From positions 310,001 to 374,000 of the forward strand of contig NZ_QTJV01000007.1 in the NCBI RefSeq assembly GCF_003412465.1: a DNA stretch of 64,000 nt, written 5' to 3'. The DNA is from Chitinophaga silvisoli (GTDB lineage: Bacteria; Bacteroidota; Bacteroidia; Chitinophagales; Chitinophagaceae). Shown one piece after another: positions 27,652-36,153 of this stretch (positions within the stretch are counted from its first letter, which is position 1; the number at the start of each line of letters is the position of its first letter). Below the pieces are notes generated by a model. The model was given only the letters and a program-made list of their open reading frames with translations, had not been told where the DNA came from and did not search any database. Made by a program: the position numbers and the translations under genes.

Positions 27652-28461
27652 ATGCGTAAATGGATCTTCATCTTATTGGTTTTAAGTGCATGCAAAAAGG
27701 ATGATACAAGCACTGCTACAAAAAGTAAATACATCAGTAAGATCTATGAATATAAACCCGCACCCGGACAATTTATAAATACCAGTATAGGTGATAATAC
27801 AGCCGCACAAAAGCTGGTTGGCAATACGGAAAATGTACTAAGCCTCGGGGCCTTTGGCGGCTATGTGATCTTTGGATTTGATCATGGAGTCAGCAGATTT
27901 GGGATCTACAGCAATACCATAGAAAGCCTCTCAGAACCCGGCGTAGTTATGGTAAGCCAGGATGTAAACGGAAATGGATTGCCGGATGATGCCTGGTATA
28001 CATTAGCAGGTGACCAATATAACAATGCTCTAAAGAATTATAAGATCACCTATTATAATCCGGGCACCAATGCAGATGTAAAGTGGAAAGACAACCAGGG
28101 TGACTCAGGCACCGTAGCAATCAATGCATATCATACACAGTCCTATTATCCTTCGTTCATCACCACACAGGATTCTCTTTCTTTCACAGGCCTTAGACTA
28201 CCGGTTACACTAAAAGACAGCGCGGGTTTCATTACCAATACCGGTTTTGCAAATGGCTACGCGGATAACTGGACGGCCGAATATAGCACAAATGGCTACA
28301 ATAGTTTTGACCTGGCCAATGCGGTGGATGATAATGGCAACAAGGTAAGTTTATCAGCCATCAATTTTGTAAAAGTCTATACAGGTCAGAATAGCAAGGG
28401 CAATGCAACCATAGGTGAAATATCTACAGAGATAAGAGGAGCGGTTGATCTGAACTTGTGA
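27652..28461 (+). CDS. B12-locus cell-surface lipoprotein
   Basis: A 269-residue lipoprotein (signal MRKWIFILLVLSACKKDD) with a strand-rich body: FGGYVIFGFDHGV, VMVSQDVNGNGLPDDAWYTLAG, a calcium-loop-like DVNGNGLPDD, and a C-terminal FVKVYTGQNSKGNATIGEISTEI. Proteins with this pattern occur in Bacteroidota B12 loci beside BtuB/BtuG. It may be an accessory corrinoid-binding surface protein, comparable in role to the BtuH family, but I cannot assign it to BtuH by sequence. It is separated by 60 bases from the preceding gene and closes the operon. Confidence 0.7.
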   Translation: MRKWIFILLVLSACKKDDTSTATKSKYISKIYEYKPAPGQFINTSIGDNTAAQKLVGNTENVLSLGAFGGYVIFGFDHGVSRFGIYSNTIESLSEPGVVMVSQDVNGNGLPDDAWYTLAGDQYNNALKNYKITYYNPGTNADVKWKDNQGDSGTVAINAYHTQSYYPSFITTQDSLSFTGLRLPVTLKDSAGFITNTGFANGYADNWTAEYSTNGYNSFDLANAVDDNGNKVSLSAINFVKVYTGQNSKGNATIGEISTEIRGAVDLNL

Positions 28462-28548
28462 TAATGTCAATCCGGCATTTCAAACATTCACTGGCTCCGT
28501 TGATGTAATTTCTTTCACATTGATAATACTATTTCGTAATTTATCAAA

Positions 28549-29652
28549 ATGAAAAACGTCATCTTTCTTTCCCTGTTATGCTGCGTTATAGGACTTACTT
28601 CCTACGCCCAAACTCAACCAGACAGCGTATTACCGGTTCGTGGTTTCTGTATCGGAGCGCCCTCACCGTCTGGACTGAACGAATTTATTAAATTCATTGA
28701 CCAGGAACTGGCCCCCCGGCAGGTGAACACGCTGATCCTGCGGGTGGACTACAATTACAAATACGAAAGCCACCCTGAACTCCGCAACGAAAACTGTCTT
28801 AGCAAAGCGGATATCAAAAAGGTGGTAGCCGTATGCAAGAAAAACCACATTCGTTTAATTCCGCAATTCAACCTCTTAGGCCACCAATCCTGGGCCGGAG
28901 AAGTATTTGGCCTGCTCACCAGGTACCCCCAGTTCGACGAAACTCCCTGGGTGAAAATGCCTGAAAAGTATGCCTGGCCTAACCCGGACGGACTTTACTG
29001 CAAAAGCTATTGTCCACTGGCACCCGGTCTGCACAAAGTGGTATTTGATATCATGGATGAGCTCTGCGATGTCTTTGAAACCACCGCCTTTCATGCAGGC
29101 ATGGACGAGGTATTTTACATAGGAGAGGAGAAGTGCCCCCGTTGCGGTGGCAGGGACAAGGCGGAACTTTATGCCGGCGAAGTGGCCACCCTGCGCAATC
29201 ACCTGGCAGACAAAGGCCGCCAGCTCTGGATCTGGGGCGACCGCCTGCTGGATGGTAAAACCACCGGCCTGGGCATGTGGGAAGCAAGTATGAATAATAC
29301 ATACCGCGCCATAGACCTGATTCCAAAAGATGTGATGATCTGCGACTGGCATTACGATCGCCCGGAAAAAACACCGGTTTATTTTGCCATTAAAGGACTC
29401 AATGTAATTACCTGTCCCTGGAGAAAACCTGAGTTTGCCCAGCAACAGGTAAAGGATATGATTGCTTTTAGAAATAATGCAACACCCGAAATGAAAGACC
29501 GTTATCAGGGGATGATGCAGACCGTATGGTCCAATGCGGAATCCTTTATGGATGAGTACTACGGCCGGAAAACGCCGAAGGATACTTTAGAGAGCGCCAG
29601 CCGCTGTTTCAGGGTAATGTACAAGGATATCGATGTCGCGATAAATAAGTAA
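28549..29652 (+). CDS. secreted GH20-like glycoside hydrolase
   Basis: A 367-residue protein with a signal peptide (LSLLCCVIGLTSYAQ) and a TIM-barrel resembling the catalytic domain of family 20 beta-hexosaminidases: RLIPQFNLLGHQSWAG and the Asp-Glu pair in FHAGMDEVFYIGE. The N-terminal GH20b domain usual in full-length enzymes is absent, so it is a single-domain form. A CPRCGG motif follows the catalytic pair. It should act in the periplasm or outside the cell on N-acetylhexosamine-containing glycans. It follows the B12 operon by 87 bases and looks independent. Confidence 0.75.
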   Translation: MKNVIFLSLLCCVIGLTSYAQTQPDSVLPVRGFCIGAPSPSGLNEFIKFIDQELAPRQVNTLILRVDYNYKYESHPELRNENCLSKADIKKVVAVCKKNHIRLIPQFNLLGHQSWAGEVFGLLTRYPQFDETPWVKMPEKYAWPNPDGLYCKSYCPLAPGLHKVVFDIMDELCDVFETTAFHAGMDEVFYIGEEKCPRCGGRDKAELYAGEVATLRNHLADKGRQLWIWGDRLLDGKTTGLGMWEASMNNTYRAIDLIPKDVMICDWHYDRPEKTPVYFAIKGLNVITCPWRKPEFAQQQVKDMIAFRNNATPEMKDRYQGMMQTVWSNAESFMDEYYGRKTPKDTLESASRCFRVMYKDIDVAINK

Positions 29653-29744
29653 CTGCAAACAACAACACTACCTTGAAAATTAATATTTGGTAAGCGACGC
29701 TGAAAAGGTTACCTTTAACCTTTACAAATTTTTAATTTTTTCAA

Positions 29745-29948
29745 ATGACAAACAAATTTCAAGGAACTGTAAAGTTCTTTAACGAGACAAAAGGCTACGG
29801 CTTCATTAAGCATGATGAATCCAATAAAGAGACTTTTGTTCACGTAAACGGTTTAATCCATGAGATCCAGGCAGACGACCGCGTGGAGTTCGAAGTGCAG
29901 GAAGGTAGAAAAGGATTAAACGCAGTTAACGTTCGCCGTATCGACTAA
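29745..29948 (+). CDS. cold-shock domain protein
   Basis: A 67-residue single cold-shock domain with both nucleic-acid-binding motifs: RNP1-like KGYGFIKHD and RNP2-like TFVHVNGL. It binds single-stranded RNA or DNA and probably acts as an RNA chaperone. It has a leader of roughly 90 bases, in keeping with the long untranslated leaders of cold-shock genes, and is followed by its own terminator. Confidence 0.93.
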   Translation: MTNKFQGTVKFFNETKGYGFIKHDESNKETFVHVNGLIHEIQADDRVEFEVQEGRKGLNAVNVRRID

Positions 29949-29973
29949 GCTTGCTTTTTCATACACTGAAAGG

Positions 29974-30010
29974 AATATCCCGGCCCCACAAGGTCGGGAT
30001 ATTTATTTTA
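29974..30010 (+). terminator. terminator after the cold-shock gene
   Basis: AATATCCCG pairs with CGGGATATT around a short loop that contains a further CC/GG pair, followed by a T-rich tail (TATTTTA). Confidence 0.8.
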
Positions 30011-30165
30011 TACAGGGCCGGTATTGCATGTCCTGCCGGCCCCAACCCCAAAGGATAAACCCATCTTTGTTTTTCATAACTCTTCCATTGCTTTTTGCAA
30101 TTTCCATATCCTCATTTCTCCCTAAATTCGATCTCCTTCAATCAAAAATAAAAGAAGAGCAATAT

Positions 30166-31242
30166 ATGGCAGCACTATTTACGCCGCTACAGATAGGCGC
30201 AGTTACACTCAGAAACAGAATCGTAGTGAGTCCCATGTGTGAATACAGCGCTACAGACGGCTTTGCCAATGACTGGCATCTCGTACACCTGGGCAGCCGC
30301 GCCGTAGGCGGTGCAGGACTGATCCTCACCGAAGCGATCGCTGTATCCCCCGAAGCCCGCATCTCACCCGCCGACCTGGGCATCTGGAAAGACGAACACA
30401 TCGAAAAATTAAAACACATAGTCGATTTCCTCCATGCCCATGGTGCCGTCGCCGGTGTCCAACTCGCCCATGCCGGCCGCAAAGCCAGCACCACCGAGCC
30501 CTGGAAAGGCATGAAACTGGTGCCCGTAAGCGAAGGCGGATGGGAAAATATCATGGCTCCCAGTGCCATTCCCTTCTCTGAACATTACGGACAGCCAAAA
30601 GCGCTTGATAAGGCGGGAATCGATAAAGTTGTCGCCGACTTTAAAGCAGCCGCCGTACGCACCCTCAAAGCAGGCTTTAAAGTGATTGAAATCCATGCTG
30701 CCCATGGCTACCTCATTCACCAGTTCCTCTCACCACTCAGCAATCACCGCACAGATGAATATGGTGGCAGCTTTGAAAACAGGATCCGCCTGCTCACTGA
30801 AATAGTTGCAGCCGTACAGGAAGTATGGCCAAAAGAAAACCCATTATTCGTGCGCATCTCTGCGACCGACTGGGTAGAAGGTGGCTGGGATCTGCCTGAA
30901 AGCACAAAACTCTCAGGCATCCTGAAAGCTGCAGGCGTACACCTGATCGATACCTCCTCCGGCGGCCTGGATACCAGGCAGAAAATACCGGTAGGCCCAT
31001 TGTATCAGACACATTTTGCTGAACATATTAAAAAGGAAACCGGCATCCAAACCGGTGCCGTAGGCTTGATCACCACTGCCGAAGAAGCAGAAATGATCGT
31101 CAGCACCGGGAAAGCAGACCTGGTATTCCTCGCCAGGGAATTGCTCAGGGATCCATATTTCCCGCTGCACGCCGCCCATCAGCTGAAAGATGAATCACTG
31201 AAATGGCCGCTGCAATATGAAAGAGCGAAACCAAGACACTAA
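30166..31242 (+). CDS. NADH:flavin oxidoreductase, old yellow enzyme (YqjM-like)
   Basis: A 358-residue FMN-dependent ene-reductase. The frame is open from 30028, but the ATG at 30166 is preceded by a purine-rich AAAGAAGAGC and gives the usual N-terminus (LFTPLQIGAVTLRNRIVVSPMC). The family's signatures are IEIHAAHGYLIHQFLSP and HRTDEYGGSFENR; VFLARELLRDPYFP closes the FMN site. It reduces activated C=C bonds with NAD(P)H and may serve in detoxification. It is cytoplasmic and transcribed alone. Confidence 0.92.
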   Translation: MAALFTPLQIGAVTLRNRIVVSPMCEYSATDGFANDWHLVHLGSRAVGGAGLILTEAIAVSPEARISPADLGIWKDEHIEKLKHIVDFLHAHGAVAGVQLAHAGRKASTTEPWKGMKLVPVSEGGWENIMAPSAIPFSEHYGQPKALDKAGIDKVVADFKAAAVRTLKAGFKVIEIHAAHGYLIHQFLSPLSNHRTDEYGGSFENRIRLLTEIVAAVQEVWPKENPLFVRISATDWVEGGWDLPESTKLSGILKAAGVHLIDTSSGGLDTRQKIPVGPLYQTHFAEHIKKETGIQTGAVGLITTAEEAEMIVSTGKADLVFLARELLRDPYFPLHAAHQLKDESLKWPLQYERAKPRH

Positions 31243-31275
31243 AAAAAGGGCTGTTGCGTAAAGCAACAGCCCTTA
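31241..31275. terminator. bidirectional terminator between OYE and bactofilin genes
   Basis: A perfect 10-bp stem (31248-31257 with 31263-31272) with loop GTAAA, preceded by seven A and followed by a T-rich tract. It serves both convergent genes. Confidence 0.85.
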
Positions 31276-31296
31276 ATATTTTACAGGACCAGTTTT

Positions 31297-31695
31297 TTAA
31301 AACCAACTCGTTGGCTTTTCCTCCTCCTCAATCGCCGGCTTCTCAGGCTCCGGCTCAGGATCAACAGGAATTGCATGCTCCAGGTCATTGACATGCTTCC
31401 GGATTGCCCCTTCTATTACCGCTTCCTCCTCCAGCTCCAGGATCAACGCCGTCACATCACCCTTTATATATGCCTTATTACTGATCACCGCCTTATTGGT
31501 GATATAGATATCACCATATACTTTGCCGAAATGAATCAGGTCCGTAGCATACACATTTCCCCGTATACTGGCGGTATGGCCGATAGTCAGCAAACCCTCA
31601 GTACGCACATCGCCACGAACAGTACCATCGATGCGGCCCGGAATCGGCGACTCGATAGCGCCCTGTACGGACACTTCTTTCGGTATCAGGAACAT
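31297..31695 (-). CDS. bactofilin (polymer-forming cytoskeletal protein)
   Basis: A 132-residue bactofilin core from the ATG at 31695, which has GGAAG seven bases upstream; the frame stays open to an ATG at 31803 that would overlap the actin-like gene by 62 bases. The right-handed beta-helix pattern is clear: GRIDGTVRGDVRTEG, TIGHTASIRGNVYATDL, GKVYGDIYITNKAVISN, followed by a Pro/Glu-rich tail. Bactofilins assemble without nucleotide into filaments that position wall enzymes or other proteins. It is encoded directly after an actin-like protein, so the two may form one cytoskeletal module. Confidence 0.85.
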   Translation of the reverse strand: MFLIPKEVSVQGAIESPIPGRIDGTVRGDVRTEGLLTIGHTASIRGNVYATDLIHFGKVYGDIYITNKAVISNKAYIKGDVTALILELEEEAVIEGAIRKHVNDLEHAIPVDPEPEPEKPAIEEEEKPTSWF

Positions 31696-31741
31696 GCTCT
31701 TCCGGAAAGCATTTTTTAGTATTTCGATTATTGCAGACACG

Positions 31742-32797
31742 TCAGATTTTTGAAACCGCAGATATGTTTTCTTCTTCAAATATGGAAATAATAGAGGAGG
31801 CATTGCCCAGGTCCAGGCCTACACTACGCTGATGCTTATCATCAGAGATACGCAATGAGTTATAAAGATAACCTATACTTACGAGGTTTTCAGGATCCGG
31901 TGCCACATCTACCGGGATAAAATCCTTAAATTCTTCCAGGAAACAATCCGTCAGTTCACGGTAATGTGCACCACCACCCATCAGGTAGATCTTGCTGCAG
32001 GTTTCAAAATCCTGGTCAGTGAAATAATTACGCATCAGCGGGGAAACCACTTCCTTGTAATACTGCTTCAGCAAAGCCTTACGGGTCTCCTTGAGGTCAA
32101 TGCGCTTGCGGTTGGTAAAGATGGACCCTTTCATGAAGGCATCATCCAGCTGATGCTCATTCTTCATATCCAGGTAATAGGTTTTATTCAGCTCACGGGC
32201 CAGGTTATTGATCGCATATTTAATACCATGACTACTAAAGCAGGTACGGTTAATAAGCCCATCGGCAGTAGCCAGACCGCCTTCAATAGTACCGAAGCCA
32301 AAGCTCACAGCAATAAAATTGTCATTCTTCTGCTCATTCAGGGTCTTCTTTAACCCGATTATACCACCTACAATTTCAGGGATCACTTCAAAACGCTCAA
32401 TATCGAGCATCCCTTTTTTGATCGTGCCTTTATTGTTGAAAGTCTGCGTATCATACTCTATCAGGAAATGTCTTTTACTCAGGAATTGTTCTGCTGCTGC
32501 TTTGTAAATATTGTACGTAGAAAAAGGGAACCCCATGGTGACAGACAAAGGCTGTTGAACCTTGTCCAATACATTGACCATGGCAGCTTTGAAGAGTATT
32601 TCATAGTCATCTTCCTGGGGTGCCGCATTGGTAATACGCCCCGGGTTAATGCCACCTCTTCTTGCGAGGTTGCCGACTATGTACCAGTTATCGTCTTTCT
32701 TAATTTTTAAACCATTCAACAGGTCTTTTGAGGAATTCTCTGTGTTTCCATACGCTGACTCGAACACGCTGGGAAAACTGATAGCAGATACTTTCAT
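31742..32797 (-). CDS. actin-like ATPase (ParM/StbA type), apparently circularly permuted
   Basis: A 351-residue actin-fold protein. Phosphate-2 (FIAVSFGFGTIEGG) and adenosine (IYLMGGGAHYRELTD) motifs are in normal order, and the usual family end VSIGYLYNSLR is present near residue 317. The phosphate-1 motif that opens every normal actin-fold protein is missing from the N-terminus, which begins MKVSAISFPSVFESAYGN, equivalent to residues just after that motif. Instead a phosphate-1-like SVGLDLGNASSIISIF lies at about 323-338, at the C-terminus. An in-frame stop seven codons before the ATG rules out a missed N-terminal start. It probably forms filaments with ATP; the downstream bactofilin is the natural partner. 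Confidence 0.75.
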   Translation of the reverse strand: MKVSAISFPSVFESAYGNTENSSKDLLNGLKIKKDDNWYIVGNLARRGGINPGRITNAAPQEDDYEILFKAAMVNVLDKVQQPLSVTMGFPFSTYNIYKAAAEQFLSKRHFLIEYDTQTFNNKGTIKKGMLDIERFEVIPEIVGGIIGLKKTLNEQKNDNFIAVSFGFGTIEGGLATADGLINRTCFSSHGIKYAINNLARELNKTYYLDMKNEHQLDDAFMKGSIFTNRKRIDLKETRKALLKQYYKEVVSPLMRNYFTDQDFETCSKIYLMGGGAHYRELTDCFLEEFKDFIPVDVAPDPENLVSIGYLYNSLRISDDKHQRSVGLDLGNASSIISIFEEENISAVSKI

Positions 32798-33007
32798 GAT
32801 AGCAGGATTATATGATTAAAACTTTCTAAAGTGTACAAAATTTATCTACGGGCAACCTGGGAAACAGGGGAACCAATCGCTACAATCACGGGAAGGGAAC
32901 ATTATTCCCGCACTACAATGACATTAAATATATAAAATTATATTAAACATTACCCAAAACAAATTTACAGCTACCTTAAAATTGTTGATAATCAAGCGGG
33001 CCGAACC

Positions 33008-33050
33008 AGTGAAAACCTGCTTTGGTTGCGGGCCAAAGCAGGTTTCATTG
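33008..33050 (-). terminator. terminator after the terpene synthase gene
   Basis: A perfect 13-bp stem (33013-33025 with 33033-33045), followed on the minus strand by TTTTC. It lies just past the stop at 33055. Confidence 0.75.
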
Positions 33051-33054
33051 TAAC

Positions 33055-34029
33055 CTATTCGGTTACATAGTTAAACTCATACCTCGCCGTGTCATAAATG
33101 GACCAATCCATAAATCCCCTGAGCATGGTCCCCATCGCATCCAGGTGACGTTGAATTTCCGTATCAATCCTGATCCCAAAAGAAGGCAACTGTGTCCGCA
33201 GTTCATTAAACTGTGCAATCTCCCGGTCATGAATGCGGGCCGTCTCCTCAATGGCCTGTTCCAGGCTGATATTCCGCTCATGTTCAATTACCACCACCAG
33301 GTTGTGCTCGTCCCCATGCTCCAGCTCTTTAGACAGTGAAAAGAGGTCGTTGGACCAGCAAATGGTACGCCTTGCAAGTTCTACCAGGCGCTGGAACTCT
33401 TCATTCTGCAGCACAAAAACAGGCAAATTCTGTTTGGTAGCCACTTCCAGCAGGTCCGTAGCCAGGTTGGCCGCGGCAAAATAAGGGCGCATCTTCATGT
33501 ATTGCAGCATGCTCGGATGCCGGTGTGCCCGGGAATTCTCAATTTCCCACATCCCGGCCTCGAAAACCGCTTTCAGACTCAGGGTAAACTGGCATTGCCA
33601 GGATGCACTGCTCAGTCGTCGCATCTTTTCCCAGAAATCGCTGAAAGCCGCCATAATCGGGTTGACAGAAATGGGTATGCGCTTATTGAACCGCAATACA
33701 TTTACAAAGCCCCCAATAATACCTTGTACATAATCGGCGGTCCTGTAACCCGCCGTCTCTGAAGAAGCATGGTCGAGCAAATCGTCCATTACAAAAAGCA
33801 GGGAATTCAGGTTGTTGGCAGCGCAAAGAAATTCATAATCTGCATCCGGATAAGTCCTGCAGGTCATCCAGGCAAACTTGTAATTCGCATACTTTTCGTA
33901 CAATTCCTCCCCCGAGAGAAGCTGAAAGCGGTGTAGCCAATTGGTAGTGTGTCTGTCTACCTTGTCTACAAATGGACTGATCCTTGACTCAAAAGGACAG
34001 TAAAGCTGCGGAACGTTAATAGTCTTCAT
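33055..34029 (-). CDS. class I terpene synthase
   Basis: A 324-residue terpene cyclase from the ATG at 34029; the longer frame to 34122 adds a low-quality Ser-rich extension. Both metal-binding motifs are intact: the aspartate-rich DDLLD at 82-86 and the NSE motif NDLFSLSKE at 227-235. A C-terminal Arg-Tyr pair (TARYEFN) matches the conserved RY of bacterial terpene synthases. The enzyme ionises a prenyl diphosphate, most likely farnesyl diphosphate given the size, but the product cannot be read from sequence. It has no adjacent prenyltransferase, P450 or oxidase, so it is a stand-alone gene. Confidence 0.88.
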   Translation of the reverse strand: MKTINVPQLYCPFESRISPFVDKVDRHTTNWLHRFQLLSGEELYEKYANYKFAWMTCRTYPDADYEFLCAANNLNSLLFVMDDLLDHASSETAGYRTADYVQGIIGGFVNVLRFNKRIPISVNPIMAAFSDFWEKMRRLSSASWQCQFTLSLKAVFEAGMWEIENSRAHRHPSMLQYMKMRPYFAAANLATDLLEVATKQNLPVFVLQNEEFQRLVELARRTICWSNDLFSLSKELEHGDEHNLVVVIEHERNISLEQAIEETARIHDREIAQFNELRTQLPSFGIRIDTEIQRHLDAMGTMLRGFMDWSIYDTARYEFNYVTE

Positions 34030-34239
34030 ACTTGTGTGTGTTTTATGAGTGAAAGAAAAACTAGCTCGGATTAGTAGCGGGATAGCGCTGCGGGAACTCC
34101 GCAGTAGCACAAGAGAAGACATTCAAAAGTATAAGTGCGGCATTAACGACTATGAGCCTGGTGAAGGCTGAGTATATGACAGCATACTATGGGTTGTAAA
34201 CCAACATTATATAACGTGAAGATACGGGAAGTACAGGGA

Positions 34240-35982
34240 TTAAAACAGTGCGGGGAGCTTGAGGCAGTTATTGATCTCCTGGGTCAGTAAATTAAAATCG
34301 ATGGGTTTGGTGATATACCCGGCAACGCCTGCATTCATCATCGCAGCCCGGGTCTCTTCAAATACATCACCGGTGGTGATTATAACGGGAATATCTTTTA
34401 AGTGGGGTATGATTTTTAACTTGTTCAGCATTACCAATGCATCCATATCGGGCAGATGGCTATCCAGCAAAATGATGTCTGGCGGCTGTTTTTGCATCAC
34501 ACTCAGCGCCTGTTCGCCGGTAGCCGCCGTTAGCAAATGACAACCCAGGCTGGAGAGATAACGGGTCAGGTATATCTGGCTCATCTGGTCATCCTCTACG
34601 ATCATCATCCGGATATTCGTAAAAGAGGGTAGTGGAGGCATCTCCTTCATCACTGGTTGTGCTGGTTTATTACCTTCAAACGCAACCAGCGGAAAGGCAA
34701 TGCAGAAGAGCGTCCCCTTGCCCGGCGAACTTTCCGCCGTAATTGCACCTCCCAACAGACTCACCAGGTGACGGGCAATGTGCAATCCTAAACCGGTTCC
34801 ACTGGAGAAATCATTCTTACCGGAAATAAAAGGATCGAAAACCCTTTCCAGCTGTTCCTTGTCCATACCCTGGCCCGCATCCCGGATCCGGATATAACAG
34901 ATATTCTTTTCAGTAGAGATCTGGATAGAGACAGTGGAATTATCAGCAGTAAATTTTATAGCGTTGAAAAGGATGTTATTGACAATCTGTGTCAGCTTCA
35001 CCTTATCACTGTCTATCTGCGCAGGCATCTGTTGCTTGTCGTAATCCAGCACGATCCTGACACCCTTATTCCTCGCAATATACTGACTGGTGATCACGAT
35101 ATTATCAATCCAGTTTTTCACATCAAAAGGTTCCCGGAATACCTCGTGCAATTTGCCAACTTCGATCCTGGATAATTCAAGGACATTATTGATAATTTCC
35201 AGTGCGTGATAACTCGCTGCACACAGGTGTTCCGCCGTAGCCCGGATCGGTGCCAGCTCCTGTTGCTGCCGGCTCTGGATCACTAATAACTGGCTGATAG
35301 AATGAATAGCGTTCAGCGGCACCCTGATTTCATGATTCGTTTCCCGCACAAATATACTCTTGTAATCATTCGCCTTTTCCAGCTTTTCTCCTCTTTCCCG
35401 CAGCTCTGTGACGAGGATATCATTCTGGTTCACATACAGGGCAATGATGAGGATATTCAGACTAAACACCACCCCGATAGCAGAGAAGTGAATAATGCGT
35501 TGGTTAGTATAACCAAAAGTCAAAGGATGAATAATAAGGAGTTCTTCATTGACCTGTAAGAGCACCACCACAATCACAGTCAATGCAACCGAAATCACCC
35601 TGTACTTTTTGTCTTTTATGATCAGGAAACTGGAACCAATGAGGAAGATCGCCAGCAGACTCGCTTCTACCACTGCCGATAAGATGATTCCAAAATATAA
35701 AGTGGCGAGGTTGGGAATTAACTGTGCCAGCAAGGCACCCAGGTCATACTTGCCCTTCTTGTTGATCCAGATGATAGAGAAATAAGCCAAACCCTCCACC
35801 GAAGCTGCTACCAGGATTTCCATCTTCCCCGAAATAGCGTAAAAAAACCATGCAAAAAAAGTCACCAACAACCCTATAATCAACGACATCGTATTCACCT
35901 TAATGATACGGGTACGCAGATCCAGGTCATCCACATCAGCTCCTGTATGTGTAATAGTTGCAAGTGTGTCTCTGATATGCAT
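34240..35982 (-). CDS. membrane hybrid histidine kinase with C-terminal receiver
   Basis: A 580-residue sensor: about six membrane segments (30-185) with no large periplasmic domain, a HisKA domain with the phospho-accepting His 217 in FVRETNHEIRVPLNAI, a HATPase with N and G boxes (LFNAIKFTAD, GTGLGLHIARHL), and a C-terminal receiver whose phosphorylated Asp is about residue 507 (DIILLDSHLPD). No DNA-binding output domain is attached, so phosphate probably passes to a separate protein or the receiver feeds back. It is a clear paralogue of the kinase at 40657-42453; the ligand is unknown. Confidence 0.9.
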   Translation of the reverse strand: MHIRDTLATITHTGADVDDLDLRTRIIKVNTMSLIIGLLVTFFAWFFYAISGKMEILVAASVEGLAYFSIIWINKKGKYDLGALLAQLIPNLATLYFGIILSAVVEASLLAIFLIGSSFLIIKDKKYRVISVALTVIVVVLLQVNEELLIIHPLTFGYTNQRIIHFSAIGVVFSLNILIIALYVNQNDILVTELRERGEKLEKANDYKSIFVRETNHEIRVPLNAIHSISQLLVIQSRQQQELAPIRATAEHLCAASYHALEIINNVLELSRIEVGKLHEVFREPFDVKNWIDNIVITSQYIARNKGVRIVLDYDKQQMPAQIDSDKVKLTQIVNNILFNAIKFTADNSTVSIQISTEKNICYIRIRDAGQGMDKEQLERVFDPFISGKNDFSSGTGLGLHIARHLVSLLGGAITAESSPGKGTLFCIAFPLVAFEGNKPAQPVMKEMPPLPSFTNIRMMIVEDDQMSQIYLTRYLSSLGCHLLTAATGEQALSVMQKQPPDIILLDSHLPDMDALVMLNKLKIIPHLKDIPVIITTGDVFEETRAAMMNAGVAGYITKPIDFNLLTQEINNCLKLPALF

Positions 35983-36083
35983 TCGCTTTTGGGTTTACTA
36001 CATCAAACCTCAAACTTGTCCTAATTAGTTGAGCCTGATCAATTTGTTGCAATATAACGAACTAAAAATAAAAGCTACATACA

Positions 36084-36116
36084 AAAATCGCTTCTACCAG
36101 GGGCAGAAGCGATTCA
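36084..36116 (-). terminator. terminator after the M1 peptidase gene
   Basis: A 10-bp stem (36086-36095 with 36105-36114), followed on the minus strand by TTTTTG. It lies 38 bases past the M1 peptidase stop. Confidence 0.75.
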
Positions 36117-36153
36117 TGCAATTTAAGCTTTTTTAAGCCAGCCGGATATTAAA

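Noticed and set aside
30028..30165. N-terminal extension of the old yellow enzyme with a membrane-like segment
   Set aside because: The ATG at 30166 has a purine-rich ribosome-binding stretch and begins exactly where family proteins begin; the upstream part is probably leader.
31742..32797. Plasmid partition locus (ParM)
   Set aside because: No ParR gene or iterated centromere repeat is present, and the following gene is a bactofilin; surrounding genes are ordinary chromosomal genes.
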